From assembly GCF_004382825.2 (NCBI RefSeq), contig NZ_SDQO02000001.1, positions 186,001 to 250,000 on the forward strand: 64,000 nucleotides of DNA, given 5' to 3'. A model generated the notes under the pieces. That model had not been told where the DNA came from. It saw only the letters and a list, made by a program, of their open reading frames with translations, and did not search any database. Positions 30,115 to 39,319 of this stretch are shown piece by piece. The position numbers and the translations under genes were made by a program. Position 1 is the stretch's first letter. Every line of letters starts with the position of its first letter. This DNA is from Corynebacterium silvaticum. Its GTDB lineage: Bacteria > Actinomycetota > Actinomycetes > Mycobacteriales > Mycobacteriaceae.

Positions 30115-30789
30115 ATGGGCACAGGGGGTTTTCTCATGCACTGGCTAAACCTTGGGACTGACTCGCAGCAGTCGTACTCTTTCATGCGTCGATGTTCATT
30201 ACTACTGACGCTCATGATTATCTGCGCACTCATGTTCACCGCATGCGTGCAGAACTCTCCTAAAGAATCTGTGTCTGTGGAAGCACTCCGCGCGAATCCG
30301 ACAACGGAAAACACACATCCTGATTTTCCTGAGGTTAGGGAACCGAATCCGGCAGACCCCAATTTCTCATTTTTCGACCCGTGCACGGATGTGCCGGCGG
30401 AAACTTATGAGCGGGCGGGGATCGTTGCTTCAGGGTCACGTTCTCCACAGTTCAATGGCTATAAAAGATCGTATTGCCATTATAGGTTTAAAGTCACGCC
30501 TGATCCTGCTGCCGTGATTCAAATAGGTGCGGATGTCCTTACAGATTCAGACATCAATAACAGTAATGACGTTCTGCTAAATGTTAAGAACATTCAAGGA
30601 GTTCCGACTGGGGTTTATTTTACTTCTGCGGAATTAGGGGAAGAAGATTATGAGTGTACTGCAGTAATGCCAACGTCTAGAGGTCGGATTTGGGTTTCCC
30701 ATTTGTTCTTTGGAACTGGGAATTTTACTCAAGAAGACGCTTGCCCTAAAGCATGGGAAATATTAAAAGAAATAACAAGGGGGATCTAG
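30115..30789 (+). CDS. DUF3558-like lipoprotein
   Basis: 224 residues from ATG 30115, chosen for the GGGGGAG 7 nt upstream. An internal ATG at 30184 (MRRCSLLLTLMIICALMF) would give a more usual signal peptide, ending at lipobox FTAC. The mature part has FFDPCTDVPAETYERAGI, SYCHYRF and a C-terminal Cys, fitting DUF3558 lipoproteins, a mycobacterial/corynebacterial cell-envelope family of unknown function. The next gene starts 3 nt after the stop, so they form an operon. This suggests a surface partner for the large helical protein that follows. Confidence 0.7.
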   Translation: MGTGGFLMHWLNLGTDSQQSYSFMRRCSLLLTLMIICALMFTACVQNSPKESVSVEALRANPTTENTHPDFPEVREPNPADPNFSFFDPCTDVPAETYERAGIVASGSRSPQFNGYKRSYCHYRFKVTPDPAAVIQIGADVLTDSDINNSNDVLLNVKNIQGVPTGVYFTSAELGEEDYECTAVMPTSRGRIWVSHLFFGTGNFTQEDACPKAWEILKEITRGI

Positions 30790-30792
30790 AAA

Positions 30793-32336
30793 ATGGATAT
30801 GCAGGTAAACAAGGATTTGTTAGAGCGACTTTGCCAAGAACTAAAGGAAATAACTTTAGTTGCGGGAGAAATCAAGAGTCATCTAGCAAAAGCCAACATT
30901 TCCGGCGCGTATTCTCCGCTCATTGGGCTTGATCAAATCGGGGCAAATCACGGGATAGTTCTTAAAGGGGGAGCTGGGTCGGCGTCAACGGTGCTGCAAT
31001 CGCTGACACAACAGATCAGTTGGCTGCATGATGCGCTTCGTGCAAGCCATGGGGCATTGACCGGCCAAGAAGATCATGGTCGGCGAGGAATGGATATTGC
31101 GGATGAAGGCGGTTCGGTGGGGAGAGAAGCAGTCCGTTTCCCCACGAGGCCAGAGACTGCTTATGAAAATTTCTCTTTTTCGCATCCAATAGTCGTACAG
31201 CCAGCGACAATGGATGCTCTTGTCCAGGGGCTAGCCGCTACCCAAGAGCAAGAGGTGTTTTTTGGAATGCAGAGCTGGTCAGATATGTCTCGACTGGCTT
31301 CAGAGGTTGCGATGCGGCTTCGTAAAGTGGCAACAGATTTGTCTGAGGGAAATAAGGGTGAGGTGATTGATCGGGCTGTCGAACGGATCAATGAGGTAGC
31401 TCAGACCAGCGAGGTTTTCTCCGGCAACGCGAAAGTCATGGCGGGGGAGGTCTCTAAGCTCATTGGTATTAAGACAATGCTGTGGTTGGAAGCTGCAACG
31501 GCGAACTCAGGGATTAAAGCTATGACGGATCCTGCCGCGAGAATTGCATCGGAAAGGGCCGCTCTTCTGCATTTTCAACAGAAACTTCAACGTATCGTCG
31601 ATCGTTCGGTGCCGGACATTCGCAACTTGATGGATATGAACACTTCGACTGCAGGCGGCGGAGGCGGCACCGAAATTGGCATGGATGATATTGCAGGTAA
31701 TGGGCGGGTCTCCACAGCTGGACTTGGTGCGATAGGAGTCAACGCGGGGACCGCGTCGATACGCAAAGCACGCATTTTTCAGCGCCGTCGTTTGATTCTG
31801 TGAATAATGCTCAGCATCAGTTACAGAAAGTGGGAGCAAACAATGTGGGAACTCACATGGCGCAGGCGGCTGGATTTCCCCACGATGTACCTCGATTTGG
31901 GGCTGCACACACCGTCCCGCATGCGGTCGGGGGTGCAGCTACTAGCAACGGATTGAACGCGTTAGGCCTGCCACTTGCAGGCATGAACGCACATAAGAGT
32001 TCGCCGGGTACATCGCGTTTCACCGTGGGAGGAAAGAACCACATTCCTCATGGCATCCACCACGCTGCAGAGGCTCTGCGTCAGACTGGAGCCAGACAGC
32101 AGTGGACTGGGCATCCAATGCACGGCGAACCTCCCGGCAGCGCCACCCGCCAAAACCAAGCGGGAGGACACATGATGCCGATGATGGCGGCACCAGCCGG
32201 AGTATCGCAGGGTGATAAACGCGGAAAAGTTAAATCAGTGACGAGCGCAGTCGAAGTCGACAAAAATATTGCCGCTCTCATCGGAGAACGCAGCGCCGTG
32301 GTCCCCGGAGTCATCGGCAGCTGGGTGAGGCAATAA
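30793..32336 (+). pseudogene. Large helical protein with Gly/Ala/His/Pro-rich tail, possible type VII secretion substrate, one frameshift
   Basis: ATG 30793 opens about 320 residues that are mostly alpha-helical, with MQSWSDMSRLASEVAMRL and GNKGEVIDRAVERINEV in the middle, then a Gly-rich stretch. The frame ends at 31803. One extra G in the G4 run near 31747 gives NAGDRVDTQSTHFSAPSF and joins a second stretch to 32336 that is rich in Gly, Ala, His and Pro, ending GERSAVVPGVIGSWVRQ. Total about 514 residues. A helical N-terminus plus low-complexity tail resembles EspB/PPE-type ESX substrates. No signal peptide, WxG or YxxxD/E motif is certain, so this is only a hypothesis. Coupled to the DUF3558-like lipoprotein. 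Confidence 0.6.
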
Positions 32337-32369
32337 TATTTTGGCGCGGGAGCGGATAATGTGGGAGGA

Positions 32370-32923
32370 ATGAACGACGTCGAGCTCGTCGTGCTTGTCG
32401 ACGCACAAGGTAACCCGACCGGCACCGCTCCCAAATCTACAGTCCACACCAACGAAACGCCTCTCCACCTGGCGTTTTCCTGCTATGTCCTGGGGTCCGA
32501 TGGAAAAATCTTGGTGACCCGGCGAGCATTGAGCAAAAAACATGGCCGGGTGTGTGGACTAACTCAGCCTGTGGACATCTACTTCCCCACGAAACAGCCG
32601 CCGAAGCCGCCTTACGACGCGTTCCCCACGAGATCGGCCTCTCCCGTGGGGAATTAAAAAATCTGGTGTGCGTTTTGCCAGATTTCCGGTACCGAGCAAC
32701 TGATTCCCAGGGAATCGTTGAGTGGGAAATCTGCCCTGTTTTTGTCGCATACATTGACGAGCCTCTTCTCCTGCAACCTAGAGCAGACGAAGTGGATTCA
32801 CTTGCTTGGATGAAACCCGAAGACCTTTTCAATGCCGTGGACTCTGCGCCTTGTGCCTTTAGCCCATGGATGATCGAACAACTTAGGCATGAAGCATTAC
32901 GGCGCACACTAATCGGCAAATAG
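32370..32923 (+). pseudogene. idi: Isopentenyl-diphosphate delta-isomerase (type 1), frameshifted
   Basis: Interconverts IPP and DMAPP in isoprenoid synthesis. ATG 32370 begins MNDVELVVLVDAQGNPTG, then the Nudix-like fold with HLAFSCYVLGSDGKILVTRRALSKK. In the A6 run near 32540 the frame slips. A7 would give SKKTWPGVWTNSACGH, with the active-site Cys, followed by AAEAALRRV and the catalytic Glu in EWEICPVF. The rest is complete to 32923, about 184 residues. Type 1 Idi is dispensable in bacteria that make both isomers by the MEP pathway, so true loss is tolerable. Three TCCCCACG/CGTGGGGA motifs fall within 70 bp just after the slip. Confidence 0.9.
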
Positions 32924-33060
32924 TTCGCCAGCTTCTCACAACGGCTTCTGCCCCACGATGGGCGGTGCCGTTTTTCTTATGCGACTGCACAAGAACCTAC
33001 CGTTGCGGGGTTGAGGATCCAGAGGATGGGACTTGGCCGAGCAACGTTCGTGGGGAATTT

Positions 33061-34332
33061 TTACTCAAATTCCCCACGGAGGGGGTCAACGAGCAACTGG
33101 GCCCCCACCCCATCAATACAGATCCCCAGCCCGCTGCCGTCTTTACGATAACGGGGCCAATCCGGTGCGCCTCCGCGAGCGAAGCTCAGAAGTATCCCCC
33201 GTGGGGAATCGGGCTGGTTGTCTCTGGATTGGAAGAGGAGGCTGAGGTCGCTGCAGTGGGTGGCTTCGCGATTGTCTGAGCTGGTGTAACGGATGTACCA
33301 GGTGTCGCCGTATGTGCGCTTGAGTGTTTGCTTTACCCAGCGGTGGATGAGCGAAGTTCCGGTGAGGGCACGGAAAAAGTCGGGTTTAGTGCAGTTTTGG
33401 TGAATGTAGTCGGTTGTGGCACCCATGTGTCGGGCGATGCGCGTGCGCAGCGGGTGCAGCCATGATGAGGCGTCGGCTCGTTGAGCGGCGGGCAGTTGGT
33501 AGAGCTCGCGGTCGGTGGAGCTGACGATGATGGGTATTGCTGTGAGTTCGTTGGGGTCGTAACCCCAGGGGCCTAGGGCTAAGTCGGTGGGGAAGTAGCG
33601 TTTGTAGTGGTTGTAGCCTTTGTTGAGGCGTTTGCGACGTAGTCCTTCGAGGTCAGTTTGGGTGATTGGCGCGGATAGCGCCCACCTGAGTGCTGCTTTG
33701 CGGCGTTTCATTTCCCCACGGGGGAAGCTTGGCGACGCCGCCCACACCCGCCGAAATATCCCTCGATAGTGGTCGCGCCGGGCGAGCCAGAGTGCGATTC
33801 CTGCTCCTGCGGATTGGCTGAAGAGGGTGACGTTGGTGGGGTCGCCACCAAAGTCTTCGATGTGGGTTTGGATCCATTCGAGGGCGAGTGCGCAGTCGTC
33901 GATGCCTCGGTAGTGGTGCGGGGCGTCGTCGTGAAAGCGCGCAAAGCCTTGAATACCGAGGCGATAGTCGATGCTGACCACGATGATTCCCGCTTGGGCT
34001 AGCTCGGCGCCGTCGAAGGAGGGTTCGTTGCGGGAGCCGGAGTCGTATCCGCCACCGTGGATCACCGCTAGGACCGGAAGGTCGTTGAACTTTGTGGCGT
34101 GAGCTGGGGCCGTGACGGTGAGGTGGAGCTGTGTGCACAGGTTGTTGTGCGCTGCGGGGTCTGCGCTCTCCGTGGGGGAATACACGTGGAGCGCGGGGGC
34201 AAATTCGCTGATGAGCTTCCCGTAGACGATGGGGTCATAGGTTGCCACGCTGCCATTGGCGTGTTGGCGGACTGTGCCGGTGAAGGTGCCACCGGGGCAG
34301 GTAATGAGCTGCGAAGATGCGCTTTCGGACAT
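33061..34332 (-). CDS. Type-B carboxylesterase
   Basis: 423 residues, alpha/beta hydrolase. Oxyanion hole HGGG at 92-95, SIDYRLGIQGFARF, and the nucleophile Ser 174 in FSQSAGAG after GGDPTNVTL. The usual GESAG has become SQSAG, an uncommon variant of the nucleophile elbow. No export signal is evident, so it is probably cytosolic. Substrate unknown; para-nitrobenzyl-type esterases are relatives. It is divergent from the M3 peptidase gene. Four motif copies fall inside it. Confidence 0.88.
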   Translation of the reverse strand: MSESASSQLITCPGGTFTGTVRQHANGSVATYDPIVYGKLISEFAPALHVYSPTESADPAAHNNLCTQLHLTVTAPAHATKFNDLPVLAVIHGGGYDSGSRNEPSFDGAELAQAGIIVVSIDYRLGIQGFARFHDDAPHHYRGIDDCALALEWIQTHIEDFGGDPTNVTLFSQSAGAGIALWLARRDHYRGIFRRVWAASPSFPRGEMKRRKAALRWALSAPITQTDLEGLRRKRLNKGYNHYKRYFPTDLALGPWGYDPNELTAIPIIVSSTDRELYQLPAAQRADASSWLHPLRTRIARHMGATTDYIHQNCTKPDFFRALTGTSLIHRWVKQTLKRTYGDTWYIRYTSSDNREATHCSDLSLLFQSRDNQPDSPRGILLSFARGGAPDWPRYRKDGSGLGICIDGVGAQLLVDPLRGEFE

Positions 34333-34364
34333 ATCGGTTACTTTAGCAACTACGATTGTGATCT

Positions 34365-36449
34365 ATGACGTTACCTGTATCGAATCCTTTGCTAAAAGAG
34401 TCCTCGCTGCCGTACCAGCTTCCGCCATTCCGATATATTTCAGTGGAGCATTTCCTCCCAGCATTTGAGGCAGCGCTGGCCACGCATGACCAAGAAATCG
34501 CACAGATAGCAGACAACCCAGAATCTCCGTCGTGGGAAAACACGGTGGAAGCGCTGGAGCGCAGCGGGCGAGACTTAGAGCGCGTGGCGTCGGTATTTTT
34601 TAATCTTCATGCGACGGACTCTTCTGAAGCCATGGACAAGATCGCAGCTCGGGTTGCTCCTTTGCTGGCTGAGCATTCGGATGCGATCTATCTGAATCCT
34701 GCGTTGTTTGCGCGTCTAGAAGCGGTCGCGGCTCCGGAGGACGCCGAGTCGAAGCGGTTGCACGCGCATGTGCTGAGGACGTTTCGTCGGCACGGCGCAG
34801 ATTTAGATGAGTCCGATATGGCGAGGTTACGAGAGATCAATGCGCGCTTGTCCGTGCTTGCCGACGCCTTCGGCCGCAATCTACTCGCCGATACTAAAGC
34901 ACTTGCCGTCCAGTTTCCCCACGGGGAGGAATTGGAGGGGCTGAGCCCCGGACGCCTCGCCTCGGCGGCAGCGGACGCACAGTCGGCAGGTGTGGACGGG
35001 TTTGTCATCCCGCTTGAACTTCCCACTGTGCAAGCTGAGCAGGGCAGTCTTGCTCGGCATGAGGCGCGGGCGCGGTTGTATGAGGCGTCGCAGCGCAGGG
35101 GCGCTGAGTCGAATGTGGGCATTGTCGTGGAGACCGTGCAGCTGCGGGCAGAGCGGGCTGCGCTATTGGGCTATGAGACTCATGCCGACTATGTGATTGC
35201 GGAGGAGACAGCGGGGTCGGCTGCGGCTGCGCGAGACCTGCTGTTTGATTTGGCTCCGGCAGCGGCGGCGAATGCGCGTGGTGAGTACAAGCTTCTCGAC
35301 GAAGCCTCCCGTGGGGAATCTGAGGAGTGGGTGCAGGAATCGACGATGGATGGGGCGGATTGGCCTTATTGGGAGTCGAAGGTGCGCGCTCGTGATTTCG
35401 CCCTCGATGAGGAAAAACTCTCACAGTATTTTCCGTTGCAACAGGTGCTGCGCGACGGAGTCTTCTACGCCGCTAATCGCTTGTATGGAATTACAGTGGT
35501 TCCGCGCTCAGATTTGGAGGGCTACGCGGAGGGCGTCGAGGTGTGGGAGGTCAAAGACGCAAGCGGTGAGGGCATTGGCCTGTTTTTGACGGATTATTTT
35601 GGGCGTTCGTCGAAACGCGGTGGCGCGTGGATGAGCAGTTTTATGGATCAGTCGGATTTGCTGGGAACCAAGCCCGTCGTGGTGAATGTGATGGGCATTA
35701 CCAAGCCCGCAGATGGCTCTGATGCTCTGCTCAGCATCGATTCTCTCCGGACGGTGTTCCACGAATTCGGCCACGCGTTGCACGGGCTGCTGTCTCAGGT
35801 GCGGTACCCCACGTTCTCGTGGACTAATGTTCCGCGGGATTATGTGGAGTTCCCTTCCCAGATTAATGAAAACTGGGCGTTTGACCCCGCCATCTTGAAG
35901 AATTTTGCGCGCCACGTGGATACAGGTGAGGTCATCCCGGACGAGCTGGTCGCTGCGATTGGGAAGGCTCGTCAGTTTGGGCAGGGATTCGCCACGACGG
36001 AATATCTGTCGGCTGCCGTTATCGATCTCGCATGGCACTCGTTGACCAAGGAAGAAGCGGCGCAGCTGTCCCCGGCAGACATTGCGGAATTTGAGCGCAA
36101 GGCTTTGGAAGACGCGGGATTAGACGTGGAACACGTTGAGCCCCGATACAAGTCCACCTACTTTAACCATATTTTTGCCGGTGGATATTCGGCGGGGTAT
36201 TACTCCTACCTGTGGGCCGAGGCGCTGGATGCCGACGGCTTTGACTGGTTCACCGAGCAGGGGGCCGCAGGCGTGGCGGCGTCGGAAAGCGCTGCCAGGG
36301 ACGCGGGGCAAAAGTTCCGCGATCTTGTGTTGTCGCGCGGCGGTGCGGATGACTTCACTGCGGTATTCGAGTCACTGCGGGGTCGCGCTAAAGATGTCGG
36401 GCCGTTGTTGCGTCGTCGTGGTTTAACCGGTGCGGTGCAACAGGGGTGA
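34365..36449 (+). CDS. M3-family zinc metallopeptidase (peptidyl-dipeptidase Dcp/oligopeptidase A type)
   Basis: 694 residues, intact. The zinc-binding motif HEFGHALHG lies near residue 466, with the third ligand Glu in the downstream ENWAFDP region. MSSFMDQSDLLGTKPVV and a C-terminal helical region ending in GAVQQG complete the fold. It breaks down short peptides in the cytosol. The stop overlaps the ATG of a small membrane gene (TGATG), so the two are coupled. Confidence 0.93.
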   Translation: MTLPVSNPLLKESSLPYQLPPFRYISVEHFLPAFEAALATHDQEIAQIADNPESPSWENTVEALERSGRDLERVASVFFNLHATDSSEAMDKIAARVAPLLAEHSDAIYLNPALFARLEAVAAPEDAESKRLHAHVLRTFRRHGADLDESDMARLREINARLSVLADAFGRNLLADTKALAVQFPHGEELEGLSPGRLASAAADAQSAGVDGFVIPLELPTVQAEQGSLARHEARARLYEASQRRGAESNVGIVVETVQLRAERAALLGYETHADYVIAEETAGSAAAARDLLFDLAPAAAANARGEYKLLDEASRGESEEWVQESTMDGADWPYWESKVRARDFALDEEKLSQYFPLQQVLRDGVFYAANRLYGITVVPRSDLEGYAEGVEVWEVKDASGEGIGLFLTDYFGRSSKRGGAWMSSFMDQSDLLGTKPVVVNVMGITKPADGSDALLSIDSLRTVFHEFGHALHGLLSQVRYPTFSWTNVPRDYVEFPSQINENWAFDPAILKNFARHVDTGEVIPDELVAAIGKARQFGQGFATTEYLSAAVIDLAWHSLTKEEAAQLSPADIAEFERKALEDAGLDVEHVEPRYKSTYFNHIFAGGYSAGYYSYLWAEALDADGFDWFTEQGAAGVAASESAARDAGQKFRDLVLSRGGADDFTAVFESLRGRAKDVGPLLRRRGLTGAVQQG

Positions 36450-36667
36450 TGGAACAGGTGACGGGCTTTCTCGACTCGGTGAGCCAGTTTTTAACGTCAG
36501 CGCCCTTGTGGCTGCAAGCACCACTCGTTTTGATCGTTGTGGTGCCGGTGTGCGGCGTGCTGGCTTTAGCGTGGCTTCGGCTTATCGACGTCCTGGGCGC
36601 CCGCATTCTTCGCATCCTCACGGTTGTGCGGGCTAGAGTAGAAGCTCGAATGAGGTCAATTAAGTAA
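36449..36667 (+). CDS. Small membrane protein
   Basis: 72 residues from ATG 36449, overlapping the peptidase stop. One long hydrophobic helix (APLVLIVVVPVCGVLALAWL) is followed by a basic C-terminus (RILTVVRARVEARMRSIK). No family recognised. Small coupled membrane proteins of this kind are common after peptidase genes in corynebacteria, but the role is unknown. Confidence 0.65.
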   Translation: MEQVTGFLDSVSQFLTSAPLWLQAPLVLIVVVPVCGVLALAWLRLIDVLGARILRILTVVRARVEARMRSIK

Positions 36668-36709
36668 CTGAGGGGCTTGCACGCCCCACGTATGTGGAAA
36701 GTGTGAATA

Positions 36710-36850
36710 ATGGCTAATCCAGAGGAGCTGCGTAAGCAGGATCAGCAGCTTCCGCGTAGGAAGCGGAAGTATCCACAGTCTCGGGTAACTCAGGCTTTAT
36801 ACTTGCTTATTGCGTTAGTCGTGATCGCCTGGTTAGTCAGCCTGATATAG
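36710..36850 (+). CDS. Small single-helix membrane protein, 46 residues
   Basis: ATG 36710 follows GGAAAG. It has an acidic/basic N-terminus (MANPEELRKQDQQLPRRKRK) and then one membrane helix (ALYLLIALVVIAWLVSLI) to TAG 36848-36850. The layout (soluble charged head, C-terminal anchor) and the adjacent terminator support a real gene. It is short enough to be missed by many gene callers. Family unknown. Confidence 0.55.
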   Translation: MANPEELRKQDQQLPRRKRKYPQSRVTQALYLLIALVVIAWLVSLI

Positions 36851-36858
36851 GTTGCACA

Positions 36859-36897
36859 CAAAGGCCCATTTCCCCACGGGGAAATGAGCCTTTGTTC
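36859..36897. terminator. Bidirectional terminator built on the TTTCCCCACGGGGAAA motif
   Basis: CAAAGGC-CATTTCCCC pairs with GGGGAAATG-GCCTTTG around a two-base centre. It lies between the small membrane gene and the convergent malQ. The dispersed motif forms the upper stem. Confidence 0.75.
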
Positions 36898-36905
36898 GTA
36901 CACCG

Positions 36906-39092
36906 TTAGCGCTTATTTCTCTTTGACGCTTCCGCTACCGCTTGGAACAAGGGGAGGTCGGCGATGTCTTCGATGGTGAGGGCTTGGGTATTGCCGTCGC
37001 ACAGGGGGATGCACCAGTTGGGATACATATCGGAGGTTGTGCCGGGCTGGTTTTGAGCTCGGCGGTCGCCAACAAGATCCACGAGGGCGGTGCAAGTGAG
37101 TGCGGAGGGAGTGCTGGCTAGGAACTTGTGAATAGCCGGTAGGAGGGTATCTGCGGTTCCTCGCTCTTCCCGCGTAAGACCCTGGAAGGTTTCTGGCACG
37201 GTGTCGCCGGAGAATGCACCGGAATTTTTGATTTCGTCGAGAATCTCGCTTTGCCAACGAATATCTTGCTCGTGTTCTTGCTCTGGATCGACGGTGAGAA
37301 TACCGAGATCTTTACGCAACTCGATATGTTCGCCGGCAAGGAGCCCCGCCGTGGGGGGAAGATCGTGTGTGGTCACGGAGGTGAGTGCGAGTTCGCGGTA
37401 CTCGTTTTGGTGTCGTGGCCCTCCCGTGGGGGAACTCTCAAACCAGAGCACCGACGTGCCCATGATGCCGCGCTGCGCGAGGAATTCCTGCACCCATGGT
37501 TCGTATGTGCCAAGGTCCTCGCCGATGACTACTGCGCCGGCGCGTTCGGCCTCAAGCGCGAGGACACCAACCAAGGCATTGTGGTCGTAGTTGACGTAGG
37601 CCCCGGTGGTGGGGGAATGCATGCGGGGAATCCAGAAGAGTCGGAAAAGCCCCAGGATGTGGTCTACTCGAATGCCACCGGCGTGCCGCAAGACAGTGCG
37701 CAGCAGATCGCGCCACGGCACGTAGCCGGCCTCGGCGAGGCGGTCGGGGTGCCATGGTGGCTGGGACCAGTCTTGCCCTTGTTGGTTGTAATTATCGGGC
37801 GGAGCGCCAACGGATGCGCGTGGCGCTAGGGAATCTGCGAGGCTTTGGGCGTCGGCACCGCCGGGGTGGATCCCCACGGCGAGGTCGGCGATAATTCCGA
37901 TGCTCATGCCGGCGTCGATAGCCGCAGATTGCGCTGCGCCCAGTTGCTGGTCACAGATCCACTGAAGCCACATGTAGAATTCTGCGGCGTCCTCGGGGGT
38001 CGGGATTGCAGCGTGAGAGCTGGACTCCATAAGGTGGGCGATTTCTTGGTGCGCGCACCACAGCGCGAAGTCGTAGAGGCCGTCGCCTTCAGCAGCTACG
38101 AAGTCACGGAAGTCCTGTTCACGAGCGGGATCGCGCTCGGCCTCAAAAATCGCATGAAGGACCTGGAGCTTTGCGTCGTAAATCGGGTTGCGTTCAATTT
38201 TATCGCTGGAGTGATTGAGAGTTTTGAACTCGGAAGAGATCTCCGCGATTTCCTCTTGCAGTTCGTCGCTGAGGCTGAGGTGCTCGGGTATCTCCTCGAC
38301 ACGAATGTAGATGGGATTAATAAAGCGTCGCGTGGTGGGGAGATAAGGAGAGTCCTCGACCGGGGGGAATGGCTCGGCTGCATGCATCGGGTTGACCAGG
38401 ATGTAGTCCGCGCCAGCCTTGTCGGCCACGACCTTAGCCAGCTCGCCGAGGTCATGGAAGTCTCCCATTCCCCACGAGTCGTTGCTGCGCACAGAATAGA
38501 GCTGAGCCATCACTCCGGTGGCTGGGTTATCCACAAACGTGCGTGCGGTGGAGAGCTGCTGTGGAGTGATGATAAGGAAACAGCTGGCAGTGAGCGTGTC
38601 GGAGGTCAGCGTGATGGTGTGCCAACCGAGCGGAAGGTCATTGGGGATCTGGAAGGAGGCCTCACCCCAGGTGATGCCGTCGACAGTGCGCGGTGGCGTC
38701 CAGTTTTCAATTTGGGTGACGTCTGCTGCGACTGAGCCGTCTTCCAGCGTGATGGTGATGTCCGCGGGGGAGCCGTCGTGAACATGCACGTTGAAGACGT
38801 AAGGGTTTCCCTGCGTTGCGACGACGCAGCGGGGCAGCGGGCGCGTGCCTTCTTCGTCGTGACGCCTGTGAAGAGCGGCACGGATCTGTTCCTCACTCGG
38901 CAGAGGTGCGTCGAGCGGCATGTGATCGTTTGGACTGTCCTCGGGTTCATTACCAAAGCGAACGCCCAACGCACGAAGTGTTTTTACCAGCGTATCCTCG
39001 CTGACTTCGGTTACTTCGCCGCCGAATCCGGTAAATGACCAAGAAACTGCATGTGCTGCTGCGAGTTCGCGCAGCGAATCTGTATAACCCAC
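36906..39092 (-). CDS. malQ: 4-alpha-glucanotransferase (amylomaltase)
   Basis: 728 residues, glycoside hydrolase family 77. It has an N-terminal corynebacterial extension (MGYTDSLRELAAAHAVSWSF), then MAQLYSVRSNDSWGMGDFHDL. Catalytic-region motifs are GGIRVDHILGLFRLFWIP, with the nucleophile Asp in RVDH, VIGEDLG with the acid/base Glu, and TTHDLPP. It transfers maltodextrin segments during maltose/glycogen metabolism. Intact despite its length. A DnaA box TTATCCACA is present at 38527-38535. Start ATG 39092. Confidence 0.95.
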   Translation of the reverse strand: MGYTDSLRELAAAHAVSWSFTGFGGEVTEVSEDTLVKTLRALGVRFGNEPEDSPNDHMPLDAPLPSEEQIRAALHRRHDEEGTRPLPRCVVATQGNPYVFNVHVHDGSPADITITLEDGSVAADVTQIENWTPPRTVDGITWGEASFQIPNDLPLGWHTITLTSDTLTASCFLIITPQQLSTARTFVDNPATGVMAQLYSVRSNDSWGMGDFHDLGELAKVVADKAGADYILVNPMHAAEPFPPVEDSPYLPTTRRFINPIYIRVEEIPEHLSLSDELQEEIAEISSEFKTLNHSSDKIERNPIYDAKLQVLHAIFEAERDPAREQDFRDFVAAEGDGLYDFALWCAHQEIAHLMESSSHAAIPTPEDAAEFYMWLQWICDQQLGAAQSAAIDAGMSIGIIADLAVGIHPGGADAQSLADSLAPRASVGAPPDNYNQQGQDWSQPPWHPDRLAEAGYVPWRDLLRTVLRHAGGIRVDHILGLFRLFWIPRMHSPTTGAYVNYDHNALVGVLALEAERAGAVVIGEDLGTYEPWVQEFLAQRGIMGTSVLWFESSPTGGPRHQNEYRELALTSVTTHDLPPTAGLLAGEHIELRKDLGILTVDPEQEHEQDIRWQSEILDEIKNSGAFSGDTVPETFQGLTREERGTADTLLPAIHKFLASTPSALTCTALVDLVGDRRAQNQPGTTSDMYPNWCIPLCDGNTQALTIEDIADLPLFQAVAEASKRNKR

Positions 39093-39319
39093 GAAACTTT
39101 ATTCTGCCATTGCGGCTACCCATCTGTCCCGTAGTCCGGAGTTTAATTTGGAACACGTCTACCCCAGTGATGACTCTGGGAGCATAAAGGCTGTACATTC
39201 GAAGTCTATCAACGGTGTGAGTAAAACATCAGGTTTTGCGATGCACCGGCCCCGTGGGGAACTACGGCGCATGGTGCACGCTGGCAATGCACAATCAAAA
39301 CAAATGAGGTGTTGAGAAA

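Noticed and set aside
29922..30386. A 154-codon open frame on the minus strand over the DUF3558-like leader and gene start
   Set aside because: It overlaps a well-supported plus-strand lipoprotein gene with a good ribosome binding site, has no family features and ends in unstructured sequence.
37845..38735. A 296-codon plus-strand open frame inside malQ
   Set aside because: It is antisense to intact malQ, and its sequence is the complementary shadow of conserved malQ motifs.
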